The notes: generated by a model from the letters alone, not told the origin. DNA of 64,000 bases from Glandiceps talaboti (GCF_964340395.1 NC_135552.1:5136701-5200700), one strand, 5' to 3'; shown: positions 22,300 through 34,915, counted from the stretch's first letter. Numbers and translations are program-made.

Positions 22300-24720
22300 A
22301 GACAGCTAGACCCATAGACTAAACGACACAACAATTTAATTCACTTTCCAAAAGAGTGTTTACAAATCTAGACGGTATTGGAGATGTTCATCAACTGAGA
22401 CATTTAATTACTCATCTGCCACCATTGTTTTCTACTGTGCCAACATTGTTTGATACATCAAGATATTTTTTGCTCTTTTTGGTAAATATGTTATCAGTAC
22501 ACCTCAGAGATTTCATGACAGTAGATTGTTGTTTTGAAAGATTTGCACTGATTGCCTTTCAGACTGCTATGATGGATCTTTTCCTGTTGATATTTACCAT
22601 ATTTACAAATTTTAGTGAATTTGATAAATACACATCTTATATGAGATGGCATTGGTTCAATGTGTGTGTCTCAAAACACTCGTATGGTGATGGGGAACAG
22701 GGATGTCGTCTCATGATTCTCCTCAAACCTGTGAATTTCACATAACGTGTTGCACAACGTGTCAGAAATCCTTAAGGATGAAAGTAATGGGCCTCATTGA
22801 CACTACCGAGTCATGCCTCGGAGTCCCTTTCATTCATACTTTGAAGAAAGAATAGTTTTGCGGCGTGAAAGACCGATATTGTGTTAATGCAATTTTCGTC
22901 AAATCGATAAAGATGTTCAAAGTACTACAATCTCGTATCTCTTTGCCGAAAGGAACTGTAGTAAAACGAATTCTTATAAAAAAGTAATTATATGTTGATG
23001 ACGTCGTGTTAGTATGTTGCCTTTGTTCAGTGCTACAAAATATACTACAACTATTATCATTGGATTGTATGGGATGGGTGAAGAGAGTCATGACAAAAAA
23101 AATGTTAATACAGACATTAATTTCTAACGCACCTAACAACATAAATTTAGTCTGCGACTGCTTCGGATTTTCTTTCAACACATCATAAGAATAAGACAGG
23201 TACTTTAGATTGGTCGTCACTATTAAATTGGACACCTTGACTGAAATGATTTACTTTAAAAGAAAGGCACTCTTGTACTGGGGCCTTCAGTAAATCCAAG
23301 GAGGAGGAGGCCTGGGGAAATTAAGGGATAGGATTTATGGTATTAAGGGCGGATGAGATTTACTTTGACTCATTGTATTATCTAACTTTACACACATTAA
23401 CCATAACAATCGCATATGTCCTGTAAAGCTAGTTGGTGTACCTATCAGTGTTAATGAATGATTTGCATAATTAATGATTCTTGGTAATTAGGCTATATCT
23501 TATGACTGCATACTTCAATTTCAATACAATTCAGTACATACATTAACCATAACAAATTGTGTATGTCCTATAAAGTTAGTTGATGTACCTTACAGTGTTA
23601 ATGAATCATTTGCATAATTGATGATTTTCGGTAATTAGGCTATATCTTAAGACTGCATTAAGCAGTATCAAACACTCTTACATACATTAACCTAAGAAAG
23701 CACGCTTGTCCAAATGAAGCCTGTTACCATAGTTTTTTTAGTTTAATGAGTTATTTGCATAATTAGTGATTCCCTACGGGAGGCATTCAGTTAAAATCTG
23801 GTTTTTTAACTATTACTATACACATTTTAATGCATATTGTGACCTTGATATAAATATTTTTAATGTATATTATGGTGTTATTTTTCAACTTTCTCACAAG
23901 TAATTGCCCACGTTGGAATAATAAAGATGAATTGTACTGTATTGTATTGTATTGCCCAATCATGATTGTGATTAATCTGACATCATTTATCGAAATGAGG
24001 TTGTAAACAAACGCTCAATCATGATCACGATTACTTAAATGTAAACAGTTTAAAAAGTTTCACATATTTCCTATCAAGTGTATGATTTTACATCGTCAAA
24101 ATGATTACAATGAGGAAAAATTACCAATCTCACCAAACACTGGTGGTAGCAGTGACAAATGCGCAGTGACTTTACTAATAATTTAAACAATATCTAATCA
24201 TTTTGAATCAATAGCCACAGTAGGTACAATGTCTCTTTCCATGACTATCAAATACAATCTTTTAAAATTATCAATGTGGTTTCAGCGGTGGGATTGAGTC
24301 CTTTGATTATGGAACTAGTATCCCTTTGCATTTCTGACATCATGTTTTCAAATATGTGAATGGGGTAATGCTCTAAATATATGTAAATTGATGATGGAGA
24401 TCCTCTTCAGAAAAAGGAATCGGGGGAGGGTCATATTTTACACAAAAGACTAGGCTCGCTTTTCCCAGGAGCCTGGATGGAAAGTCGAGATTGTGTATTT
24501 GGTCAGACTAAATAACAGATTTGTGATGGTTGATAACAGATTGTAACAGGTACAATTGAATCGTCAGCAAATCTCATATCAGGCGATGGTCAGTCGTACA
24601 ATCCTATTAAAATATGGTGACATCATTTATTTACTTAAATGTTATTTTAGAAATCGCCTGTTAGAGAGTGAAATTGGGAATAAAGAATCATACAAGTGAA
24701 GGAGGAATAGAACCGTGTCG
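22300..24720 (+). repeat. Segmental duplication around GPCR 1, left copy
   Basis: Aligns with about 27540-29720 in the same order: CAAATCTAGACG...TTGGAGAT (22363/27635), TGACACTACCGAGTCATGCC (22798/28175), CTACAATCTCGTATCTC (22926/28349), a TGATGACGTCG...TTAGTATGTTGCC stretch (22995/28417), and CAGCGGTGGGATTGAGTC (24283/29323). Open frames such as 22356-22745 are not preserved in the other copy, so it is treated as noncoding. A family A element interrupts this copy at about 23390-23800. Confidence 0.8.
23390..23800 (+). repeat. Interspersed repeat family A, tandem-monomer insertion
   Basis: About two and a half monomers of roughly 130-150 bp, each with TTTGCATAATTxATGATT, GGTAATTAGGCTATATCTTA and CATTAACCATAAC stretches. 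The right end reads CCCTACGGGAGGCATTCAG. The duplicate region at 28860-28900 lacks it, so this copy inserted after the segmental duplication or was lost from the other copy. Just downstream, TGTATTGTATTGTATTG at 23937-23953 looks like a LINE-type 3' tail. Confidence 0.75.
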
Positions 24721-24935
24721 CACAGCCGTGTCTATGAGTTCACTCTTGTACTGTCTCTGACACAAACTATGATCACATGGTATATGATTCTGGCAAGTTG
24801 ACATATGATCTCAGTGTGAATTAATTCCAAACTTTCCCAAGCTCGTAAGATCCCTGTACGCAGAGAAACAAGCAAACAGTTGACAGGGAATCCATGGAGT
24901 TGTCTTGTTACGTCCAACACTAACTTACTCTGAGC

Positions 24936-24968
<33 letters not shown>

Positions 24969-25026
24969 TGTATGTATGTACGTACGTACGTATGTATGTA
25001 TGTATGTATGTATGTATGTATGTATG

Positions 25027-25081
<55 letters not shown>

Positions 25082-25570
25082 AAATTCAATACTTCAAGTC
25101 ATCCATAGAAGTTATTGACCTCCAAAATGTACAGATTATTGTGTTTATTTATTTAGTCTTATTTCCTATCTTTCCATATTGGTGCATGTCTCCTCGCGTG
25201 TCTATAGAGGAAGAGATTATCAACAATAGTTTGACCATGACTACATCTATAACTTACTTTTATTTAAAAAGAATCATTATCACGATGATGCACGCGTAAA
25301 TACTTTGGCTTGAAGCATATGAAATAAGTAGCTGAAAATTGTATTAAAGTAGCAATTGTTGGCTTAGGCCCTTCGGCACTGAAGGCAACATTTCATTTGG
25401 ACAGTTTGTATACATTATTCAAATGCAACATTATCATATCGACGTTACTGTGAGGTAGGGCTGATCTTGATCATTATTGACCATAAAATCATAAAATATC
25501 CCATAAGAATGCCGAAATGGAGAACGTAGAATGTGGCTTATAAAACAAGTCTTAGATTTTTATTTTAAAC
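24720..25570. other. GPCR 1 upstream region
   Basis: No gene. It contains a GTAT array (24940-25029) running directly into a CT array (25032-25078); the rest is presumably the promoter region of the GPCR gene. No core promoter element is assigned. Confidence 0.4.
24940..25078 (+). repeat. (GTAT)n-(CT)n compound microsatellite
   Basis: GTAT repeats with a GTAC interruption at 24979-24990, switching abruptly to CT repeats. Confidence 0.96.
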
Positions 25571-25661
25571 AATGTTGTACTTTGGACGCCAGTACATTAC
25601 TTTTCCTTCAGTAACTCTGCTCGTAGTAAGCGCCTCAGTTTTTTTCAAGTTTCAAACAGAG

Positions 25662-26666
25662 ATGAATACCACAACAAACAACACCACGACCATCGAGGCG
25701 ATACCGTTGCATGTTCCCATGATGAAGATGCCGGCTGTCTGGGTAACCCAAGTAGTTGGTAGTATCGAATGTGTAATGACGTTGCTCGCCCTCGTTGGCA
25801 ATGTGATTTTCTTTGCTGTCATAATGCTAAAGAAACAATTTCGTACATACAGCAACGTCTATTTGGCTAATCTCAGTGTGACTGACATCATTGCAGCAGT
25901 GTTCGTCTCTTCAATAGTAACTGACTCTTACCTCTACCGTAGTTGGAGATTTACAAGAAGTTACTGCATCCTCCACCAGAAACTGCACCCTGGCTTGTTG
26001 ACAGTATCTTTATTACTCAGTGCAGGTATTGCTCTGAACAGATACGTGTATGTTGTCCACAACGAGAAATATCGTCGGCTTACCAACAAAGTGTCCGTTG
26101 CAATATCTCTGGCGATATGTTGGATTTATCCATTAATCTTAAATACAGTGGATGACGTGAGTAAGTCTATATACCGGCCTCCTATTTTCAGATGCCAACT
26201 AGTCGGTACATCCATACTGCTGTATACCACATACTTTACCAATTACATTGCAAGTGGCATTGTCGTCATATGCTATTTTCTGATATTCTTGTTCATACGC
26301 AGAAGCCGACGACGAGTTCAGGCTCACGGTACCAACCAGCAAGGCAACAACCAAAACAACGACAACTCCAAAAGTCCAAGCCCACAAGAAGTGCACACGT
26401 TAAAGGTCCTAATCGCCGTTTTCTGTCTTTGCGTCCTCGGCTACATGCCGTTTGTAGTCTTAATGAATGTCTACAGTATGTTCGACATGAGACCACCGGC
26501 CAATGCCCAATTAATGCTGTATCCGTGCTTACACATTGGCGGCGTCATGAATCCAATCCTGTATGGCATGAGCAACAAGAACATTCGGAAAGCCTACAAG
26601 GAGTTGGTAACAGGTCGGTTGTTCAGCAAAACGTCAACACAAGTCGTGCCCATTAACAATGCGTAG
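25662..26666 (+). CDS. Class A GPCR, moody/Tre1/melatonin-receptor-like (paralogue 1)
   Basis: 334 residues from ATG at 25662, chosen because this start gives the same short Asn/Thr-rich, glycosylation-prone N-terminus (NTTTNNTTT) as the two paralogues. An in-frame ATG at 25572 would add 30 residues with a hydrophobic stretch. It is a single-exon seven-helix receptor. TM1 has GNV, TM2 LANLSVTDI with Asp2.50, TM3 starts with Cys and ends NRY (not DRY), TM4 has CWIYP, the second extracellular loop has the partner Cys, TM6 has FCLCVLGYMP, and TM7 has NPILYG followed by a basic helix 8. NRY at the end of TM3 is typical of melatonin receptors and of the insect moody/Tre1 group. The third intracellular loop carries a Gln/Asn-rich segment (TNQQGNNQNNDNSKSPSPQE). 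Ligand unknown; signalling presumably through heterotrimeric G proteins at the plasma membrane. It is the most divergent of the three. Confidence 0.9.
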   Translation: MNTTTNNTTTIEAIPLHVPMMKMPAVWVTQVVGSIECVMTLLALVGNVIFFAVIMLKKQFRTYSNVYLANLSVTDIIAAVFVSSIVTDSYLYRSWRFTRSYCILHQKLHPGLLTVSLLLSAGIALNRYVYVVHNEKYRRLTNKVSVAISLAICWIYPLILNTVDDVSKSIYRPPIFRCQLVGTSILLYTTYFTNYIASGIVVICYFLIFLFIRRSRRRVQAHGTNQQGNNQNNDNSKSPSPQEVHTLKVLIAVFCLCVLGYMPFVVLMNVYSMFDMRPPANAQLMLYPCLHIGGVMNPILYGMSNKNIRKAYKELVTGRLFSKTSTQVVPINNA

Positions 26667-26679
26667 GTTGCTGAACAAC

Positions 26680-27540
26680 ATGTTAAGCTTTTCAAACCAG
26701 TGAGATACCATCTAGCATTGAAAAGAAAATATTAAAGATTTGACAAGAAAATGTTTTGAAACTCAGTGAGTAATTTTCTAAATAATTATCAATATCACTG
26801 GATGACAGCACACAAGGAAGATTGACAAACGCAAAGTAAGTAGACATAGAGTAGCTATTATTGTCGAAGTAGTACTATGTATATTCTAATCCAGATATCA
26901 TAATGTGTATTGATAGATTTAACCTTCTTTTGTATGTAGATCACTGTCAGCAATTCAGTTATAGCTGTATTGCAAGGTGCAATAGTTACTATCATGTAAA
27001 TTGGGCATACTTCTCAGAACATTGATATACAGAATTTGAATTTGTAAACATTACCTTTACTCAAGGTTGACTAATGAACATAATAGTACACGCCGACAGA
27101 ATAAACACTTATTATGTACTAGGCACACTTAGCCAATGTATTCATATGATATTTTGATTTCAACAGCATTAATAAGGGTGTATTGTATTGTATTGTATTG
27201 TATTGTATTGTATTGTACTGTATTGTATTATTCATGATGACAGTGTCAAGATAGATGTTCTTTAGATATTTAGTGATTAATGGTCTTTTCCCTTATCCTA
27301 TATCTTGTGTGTATAGTATCGAATTGAACTTTTACTCCAAAGACAAGCGTGAACATTGTACCTGAAAATTTCGTCTGCACAGTACAGTCTTTGTCAACAA
27401 ATTGACGAACTATTCAGTACACGTATTTATCATTTACTTTACTCTACAAATATGGAGAAAAAAAGAAATTCACAAAGGATTTGATGCCGTATGTGATTTG
27501 ATATTGCAGATATATCAAACTAGGTACACTTGGTCAATAT
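26680..27540. other. 3' flank of GPCR 1
   Basis: AT-rich, no gene. Contains a TGTAT pentamer array at about 27178-27230, which may be the 3' tail of a LINE copy. Confidence 0.45.
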
Positions 27541-29720
27541 CTTGACACAAACAACTAGACTCATAGACTATTAGTCTATAAAACCACATAACAATTCGAT
27601 TTACTTAGAACCGTTCAAAAAGCGTGTTTTCAAATCTAGACGTTATTGGAGATATTCGTCAACGGGGACATTTAACTATTCATCTGCCGCCAGTGTTTTC
27701 TGATTTGCCAACATTGTTTGATAAATCAAGAGGTTGTTTGCTCTAGCTAGTTGGCAAATAATTCGTCAGTACAACTCTGAACGTCGGAGATACCATGACA
27801 GTAGATTTACATTTCGAACGACTTGTGCTGATTGTCTTTTAGCCTGAATGATTGTGAAATCAGTGCATTTAGCGTATAATGATTTTAGAACATGGATGAA
27901 AGAATTTATATGTTGGCTATGATGTATCTTTTTTGTGGAATCAATCTATATATATTGTAAGGAATTGAATAAACACACATTTTATCTGAGATTGCATTGT
28001 TGTCTCAAAACCCTCGTATGGGGTGGGTAAATGTGATGTCATCTTATGATTCTCCCTCAAACGTGTAAATGTTACATATTGTGTCAGACTAGCCATACTG
28101 TAAGCACGGGTCCTGTCCAATTATAACACCTGAAGTTACTTTGCGATAAATTGTTCCCAGTAAGAAAAGTAATGGGCCTATTGACACTACCGAGTCATGC
28201 CTCGGAGTCCCTTTCATTCATACACGTCGAAGAAATAATAGTTTTGCGGCGTGTAAGACCGATATTGTATTAATGCAGGTTTCGGCAAAACATTAACAAT
28301 GTTGGCATGGCATGATGGGTTGATAAATATCCCAGATTAGCAAAGTACTACAATCTCGTATCTCTTTGCCGAAAGGAACTGTAGTCATACGAATTCTTAT
28401 AAAAAGTAATTATATGTTGATGACGTCGGGTTAGTATGTTGCCTTTGTTCAGTGCGACACAGCAAAGTACTTCAACTATTACCATTGGATTGTATGAGAT
28501 GGGTGAAGACAGTGATGTCAAAAAAGTTGTCAATACCTATAGGATAATTTCAAACTCACCTGACAAAAGGAATTTATTGTGCGACCGCTTCGGCTTTTCA
28601 TTGAATACATTGTAAGAATGACACAGTTGCTTCTGATTTGTCGTCACCATTGAATTGGACACCTCGACTATGATTTGCATTTAAAGAAAAGAACAAAGTG
28701 CCACTTATACTTATAGTGGTGCCTTCAGTAATTCCAAGGAGGGGGATGGCTGGGGAAATTAGGGGATAGGATTTATATTTTACAAGTTGGTTCATCTAGA
28801 GTACTATGTTTTAGAAATTGGAACTATGGGCGGGTCACATTTACTTTTCCTCATTGTAATATCTAACTTTGCAATGTTTTGCTATTTTGATGTGATCCCA
28901 TCACTGCCACCACTGTACCCTAATATCAGTACATATCAATCAAAAAGCTGCTGACATCCATGCAATGAATGAATAAATTGTTAATTGTGGTGTGTGGAGA
29001 TTAATAAAGTAAGTCTCACAGGATTGAGAGGGTGTGGTAAGATATTGGGAATGTTGACCTCGATTCCAACAATATCAGTGGTGCACCCAACTAGTCTTTC
29101 GGAGTTCTGGTCTTAGCTATGCCAATTAGACTTTAACACATAAATTAATTAATATAGTGCCTTCCCACAAATTCACGTGGTGGTAGTTGTGGGAGACGCC
29201 CAGTACCTTCATTAATAATGATGTAACAAAGAAATAATTTTTTTGACTCGATAGCCACAGTAGATATAATTCAACTTTTCATGAGCATCGGATAACATTA
29301 TGTAAATTAATCAGTGTGGTGGCAGCGGTGGGATTGAGTCTATTGATTATGGAACCGGTATCCCTTTGCATTTCTGACAGCATGTTCGCACATGTTTTGA
29401 AATATGTGAATGGGGTAAAGTAAGTAAATTGAGGGAGAGCCACTTTTCAGAAAAAAGAATCAGGAGGTCACATGTTATGCAATGAAGTTCATTTTCTCAT
29501 TAGCCGGGATGAAAAGTAGGGTTTGTGCATTTGGGTGGATAAAATGTGATGTGTGATGATTGATAGTTTGTAACAGGTACAATTGAATCGCCTGCAGCAA
29601 GTTTGATATCGGGCGATTTTCAGTCGTACAATTCTATTGGAATGTGATGACATCATTTATTTACCTAGATATATTTTAAAATCGCCTGTTAGAAAGTGAA
29701 AATGTGAGTAAATACAATAA
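27540..29720 (+). repeat. Segmental duplication, right copy
   Basis: Counterpart of 22300-24720, diverged by many point changes and small indels but collinear. Together the two copies bracket GPCR 1, suggesting that a unit containing the GPCR gene and its upstream region was duplicated in tandem to give GPCR 1 and the ancestor of GPCR 2/3. Confidence 0.8.
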
Positions 29721-31250
29721 ATATTGGGGTTTTTATTAGAAAAATTAATTGGACGAAGACAACATCAAGTATGACATAAATGGACGCGTGTGTTCTATGT
29801 AAGGGCTGTAGAAATGAACTGAAGGAAGCAAGTAAAAACCTGGACTTTGTGTTTTTCTCAGTCTACTCAAAGACTGTACATATACCCTTTTCTAATACAT
29901 AGGACGGAACATCGATGTCGACACATCTTCCTGGTTAATATTATTTGTGTATGTGAGTTTGCAGTTCCAGATACACTTATTTACTATACAACTGTGTATA
30001 CAGGGCTCCCAGCTTTCCAAGATAAACACAAACTGATATAACGATATTCCGAAAAACTAATGCATAAACATGCTGTACATCTTCCTTATGCTAATTATAA
30101 GAAGACGGGTTTAGGGTACGTACTATGAATACTTAATAGTAACCTGCATAAATTACAGATTTTCAGAAATAAGGCTATATCTTAATTAAGCACGCGTGTA
30201 GATTACTGTAAAGCGTGTTGTTGTAGCTTACAGTTTTATTTGGGTTATTTGTATAATTATGTCATATAAGTAAATGCAGTGGTGATAACAATGTCCGATA
30301 TTGCCTGATGGTATAGTCTGTAATTTCATTGTAATGAGTGATGTCCTATATCTTAACAATGCATGCTTCAAGTGCCATATACTTTGCTATATATGTTGAT
30401 GATAATAAAGGGATACATTTAGAAACAATAACCCTTCCGAAAGGTATACATATTGTTATTTTATATGAATACGTAATCAGTTCATATCTGGTGTGTAGAA
30501 TGCTATGAAGATATTATGTCTATGTACACATCTTACATTATGCTGACCTTTGGTCACCTTAGCTTTCCACAGAATATCTTAGTGTTGTTTCATATCTACT
30601 AATCTGATGATACCCAGTTATAATTTTGAAACTTTTCGCTTAATTGCGACCACCCAGTTCCAGTTTTTATTATCACTGCACTGATAACGTATTGACGTCA
30701 TCAATGCACTCCCTTCTGGTTTATGCTTTATATTTCAGTTTTGACCCGAAGTAGCGCAATTAAATATGCAACCTTTATCAATAGCTCAGAGGAGTTCAAG
30801 CCGTTACCAAAGCAATTGGATACAAATATCAAGTTAATAAAAATTACCACAGTCGTTTTAATTATACACCTCTCAAATCATATCACGCACTATTGAAGTA
30901 TGAAAAATCATATAAACAGTGTAAGAGTTCTGGGAAATTATTTGGAATAAACAGATGGTTTCCAAAGACGCTTTATATTTGTCAACGTTTGTATTCATCC
31001 TGTATTTTCCATTGTGTGTACTCTGAGAAGAAAACATATGTTTTCCGTTGAGATGAATTCAATGCCTAGATTACTAATGGAACGTTCCAACTCTAAATGC
31101 TAAAAACGAAAGAACTCGTAAAAAGTACAATATAATCGTGCAAAATGTTGGCGTTCATGCACGTCAACAATGCGAAATTCTGACACATGTCAAGTTGAAT
31201 TTTGAAAGAGAGCCACCATTTTCATATTTATACATAGATATACATTTTTA
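29720..31250. other. Unassigned sequence
   Basis: No supported gene; the 64-residue frame at 29847-30041 has no known domain. Between about 30130 and 30400 there are decayed stretches resembling family A monomers (AGGCTATATCTTAA at 30172, GTCCTATATCTTAA further on). Confidence 0.4.
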
Positions 31251-32597
31251 CCTCCCGTAAGGGTACGGAAAGTATTAAAAGGGGGATGTCTGTCTGTGTG
31301 TGTCACCATTTTTCAAAAACGGCTGGCTCGATTGTAATGAAATTTGGTACCTATATTGTTTGGGGTAATGGCTAGACCTGATTAGTTTTTTGAGCGAGAT
31401 CTGTTCATGTCAATTAGGGAAATTTGCATATCAATGAAACCAACTACTTAAGCAATATCATAAGACTGCATACTTCAATTTCAATATAATTTAGTGTGTT
31501 CGTAAAACATAACAACATACATTTGTCCTATAAAATTTGTTGATGTAACTTACAGCGTTAATGAATAATTTGATTAATTAATTATTTTTGGTAATTAGGC
31601 TATATCTTAAGAATGCATACTTCAAATTCAATATAATTTAGTACATACATTAACCATACGAAAACACAAATGTCCTATCAAGTTTGTTGACGTATCTTAC
31701 AGTGTTAATGAATAATTTGCATAATTATTGATTTTCGGTAATTCAATTTCAATATAATTCAGTACACACATTAACCATAACAATCGCATATGTCCTGTAA
31801 AGCTTTTTGATGTACCTTTCAGTGTTAGTGAATAGTTTGCATAATTCATGATTCTTGGTAATTAGGCTATATCTTACTACTGCATACTTCAATTTCAATA
31901 CAATTCAGTTCATACACACATTAACCATAACAAATTGTGTATGTCCTATAAAGTTAGTTGATGTACCTTAGTATTAATGAATAATTTGCATAATTAATTA
32001 TTTTCGGTAATTAGGCTATATCTTAAGACTGCAAGCTTCAACTTCAATATAATTTACTTCATACATTAAACATAACAAACTTTATATGCCCTACAAAATG
32101 TTGATGTACCTTACGGTGTTAATAACTAACTTGCATGATTAATGATTTTCGGTAATTAAGATATATCATAAGGATGCCTGCTTGAATTTCAATATCATTT
32201 AGTACATATGTTAACCATAACAGAGCGGATATGTCTTATAAAATTTGTTGATATAGCTTGCAGTTTTCATGAAATATTTGCATAATTAATGATTTTTGGT
32301 AACTAGGCTGTATCTTAAAAATGCACACTTCAAATTGTGTATTATATGGTACATATATCAACCATAATAATACACACCTGTCCTATGAAGTTTGTTGCCA
32401 CAACATTTACCTTTAATGAGTATTTTGAATAATGAACGATATTCAGTAATTAAGCAGTATCATACACTCTTCAAATTCCGTATAATTTGGCACATACATT
32501 AACCTAAGAAAGCACGCTTGTCCATAAAAGCCTGTTGCCATATTTTCTTTTTAGTTTAATTAGTTATTTGCATAATAAGTGATTCCCTTACGGGAGG
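31251..32597 (+). mobile_element. Family A element with terminal inverted repeats and tandem monomers
   Basis: Bounded by a perfect 13-bp inverted repeat: CCTCCCGTAAGGG at 31251-31263 and its complement at 32585-32597. A unique head follows the left end (GGGGGATGTCTGTCTGTGTG; GGCTGGCTCGATTGTAATG), then about seven tandem monomers of roughly 140-150 bp, each with TTTGCATAATTAATGATTTT, GGTAATTAGGC and CATTAACCATAAC stretches, then GGCATTCAGTTTAAATCTGG straddling the right end. No transposase frame. It is the most complete member in the window and can be used to define the family. The foldback ends suggest a cut-and-paste, MITE-like origin, but no target-site duplication was confirmed. Confidence 0.75.
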
Positions 32598-32868
32598 CAT
32601 TCAGTTTAAATCTGGTTTTCATTGTAAGTAGCATGTCATATATGCCCAAGCCGTGATGTGGGATACGTTCAAACGATTTAATAGCTAGAGTATAATAGTG
32701 TACTATTACCACAAAGGAGTAGATAACATGGACCAATCAGAAGGATTCGAACATGAATGTTTGAGAAATTAAAGGAATCGACCCTTCCATCTCAACTCAT
32801 CCTATAACCATCATCAAGGATAGTAACAGACAGGTATTCTTTAAGGCCTTAGCTTATTCTACACAAAG

Positions 32869-33870
32869 ATGGACAACACAACGTACAGCAACACGACTGA
32901 TATTATGCCAGCACAGGCTCGAATGATGAAGTTACCGGACGTCTGGATAACCCAAGTTGTTGGTACCATCGAAGCCATCATGGCTATACTTGCCCTCGTT
33001 GGCAACGTGGTTTTCGTTGCGGTGATTCTGCTGAAGAAACAACTTCGTACATATGGTAACGTCTACTTGGCTAATCTCAGCGTTACTGATATAATTGCAG
33101 CAGTATTCATTTCTGCAATATCCAGCGACTCCTACTTTCGCCGTGGTTGGAGATTTTCAAGAACATTTTGCGTTCTCCATCAGAAACTGCATCCTGGCTT
33201 GTTAGCAATATCCTTAATGCTCAGTGCCGCTATTGCCCTGAACAGATACGTGTATGTTGTCCACAACGAGAAATATCGTCGGCTTACCAACAAAGTGTCG
33301 GTGGCAATATCTCTGGCGATATGTTGGATTTATCCTATAATATTAAATGCCGTGGGTAAGTCTTTATACCGACCTCCTATATTCAGATGCCAAGGAACAG
33401 GCACATCCTTAATAAAGTTGTATATCATATACTTTACCTATTACATTGCAAGTGCCGTTGTCGTAGTCAGCTATTTTCTGATATTCCTATTCATACGTAA
33501 AAGTCGACGACGAATCCAGGCTCACGGAACAAACCAGCAAGGAAACAACCAAAACAACGACAACTCCAAAAGTCCAAGCCCACAAGAAGTGCGCATGTTA
33601 AAGGTCCTACTCGCCGTGTTCTGTCTTTGCCTCCTCGGTTACTTGCCGTTCGTAATCGTACTAAATGTATACAAGGAATTGAAAATGAGAGCACCGCCCG
33701 ATGTTTTACTGCTGTTGTACCCGTGCATGCACATCGGTGGCGTTATGAACCCGATCTTGTACGGTGTTAGCAACAAGAATGTTCGGAAAGCCTACATGGA
33801 GTTGGTAACAGGTCGAATAATCTGGAAGGCGTCAACACCAGTCACGTCCATGAACACCACCGTAACGTAG
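32869..33870 (+). CDS. Class A GPCR, moody/Tre1/melatonin-receptor-like (paralogue 2)
   Basis: 333 residues, single exon. N-terminal glycosylation sites (NTT, SNTT at residues 3-10). TM1 with GNV (Asn46), TM2 with Asp74, Cys101 before TM3, NRY at 125-127, CWIYP (Trp153), loop Cys174, a Gln/Asn-rich third intracellular loop (about 220-240), Pro260 in TM6, NPILY at 294-298, then KNVRKAYMELVTGR as helix 8. Its TM1-TM4 coding sequence is almost identical to that of paralogue 3, whereas the second extracellular loop and TM5 differ. The promoter-proximal region is also shared with paralogue 3 (ACATGGACCAATCAGAA at 32728 and 35672). It acts at the plasma membrane; the ligand is unknown. The NRY motif and C-terminal pattern favour the moody/Tre1/melatonin-like branch over aminergic or peptide receptors. 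Confidence 0.92.
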   Translation: MDNTTYSNTTDIMPAQARMMKLPDVWITQVVGTIEAIMAILALVGNVVFVAVILLKKQLRTYGNVYLANLSVTDIIAAVFISAISSDSYFRRGWRFSRTFCVLHQKLHPGLLAISLMLSAAIALNRYVYVVHNEKYRRLTNKVSVAISLAICWIYPIILNAVGKSLYRPPIFRCQGTGTSLIKLYIIYFTYYIASAVVVVSYFLIFLFIRKSRRRIQAHGTNQQGNNQNNDNSKSPSPQEVRMLKVLLAVFCLCLLGYLPFVIVLNVYKELKMRAPPDVLLLLYPCMHIGGVMNPILYGVSNKNVRKAYMELVTGRIIWKASTPVTSMNTTVT

Positions 33871-33980
33871 CCTGCCGAAAAACTTGGTATGCTTTCCAGA
33901 CGAACAAGAAGTCATCAAGCGAAGGAAAGTAGAGAAAAACGAATAGAAAAAGAAGAGAAAGCATATTGCACTTATTCAGT

Positions 33981-34110
<130 letters not shown>

Positions 34111-34284
34111 TATAAAGACACCGCTAAATGTCAACAATTCAAAGGCGGTAGATATAGACCCGATGCTATCCCTAACTGTACAACTTTCAATCAACTGTTT
34201 TAACAAGAGGCATTGATGATTTTACTGAGACTGTAGGCATATATCATGTAAAGTTGAGACTGTAGGCATATATCATGTAAAGTT

Positions 34285-34490
34285 GATGCGTTTGCAGACT
34301 TACTGTCAACGATATTGTGCTTGAGTTGTACTTTAATATGCTGTAATAGATATCTTTATATGAAGAAATAATTGTCGTAAGATTGAAATATTGAATTCGG
34401 AATTTGTTATACAATACCTATCAGCTTTGAATTCGATCAACTGCACATTATCTTCTTGGAAAACACTCGTACACATATAGTTAGTTTGTC
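34285..34490. other. Unassigned spacer
   Basis: AT-rich sequence between the tandem 31-mer and the ATTC array. Nothing recognised. Confidence 0.4.
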
Positions 34491-34915
34491 ATTCATTCAT
34501 TCATTCATTCATTCATTCATTCATTCATTCAGACACCAACGACTTTCGCTCTGTTCGGCTGCCACAAATTTGGTCTGTTAATGGTTGTATTTCTTTGTAA
34601 GGAGTGAAGTATTGCCTTCAGCAAAATAGATGTGTCAGCTTTTTACCCAATTTAAAACGAGTATAATTAGATGTGTAAATGTACAATCGCTATCCTTCAG
34701 AACAGTGCTTTTAAAGTGTCTATTGTTACCATGGCAATGGAACAAATAGATAAATAAATGGCGAAGGTTGATCAAATTATTTCAGTTGCGGTTTCCCTAC
34801 AGAAGAAATACTTTAAAACGGTTATTGTACGCAGTGTACCAGTTGTGAGAATTTTTTAAAGATTAACAGATTGTTCTCTAAGATTCTGTAAAATCTATAT
34901 TCGTCAAGCTCTCTC
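34491..34915 (+). repeat. (ATTC)n array plus duplicated 385-bp segment, copy 1
   Basis: An ATTC array (34491-34531) precedes a segment beginning AGACACCAACGACTTTCGC. This segment is nearly identical to 41250-41635, where it instead follows a CACT array. No coding potential. Confidence 0.85.

Noticed and set aside
22356-22745. 129-codon plus-strand open frame
   Set aside because: It lies in a duplicated segment, but the frame is not maintained in the copy at 27.6-28.1 kb and shows no domain.
23006-23235. Small open frames on both strands at 22.8-23.2 kb
   Set aside because: Not conserved in the duplicate at 28.3-28.8 kb and no domain.
30604-30638. CTGATGA followed by TGAAAC, hammerhead-like
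   Set aside because: No stem I, no paired stem II and no stem III; chance co-occurrence of short motifs.
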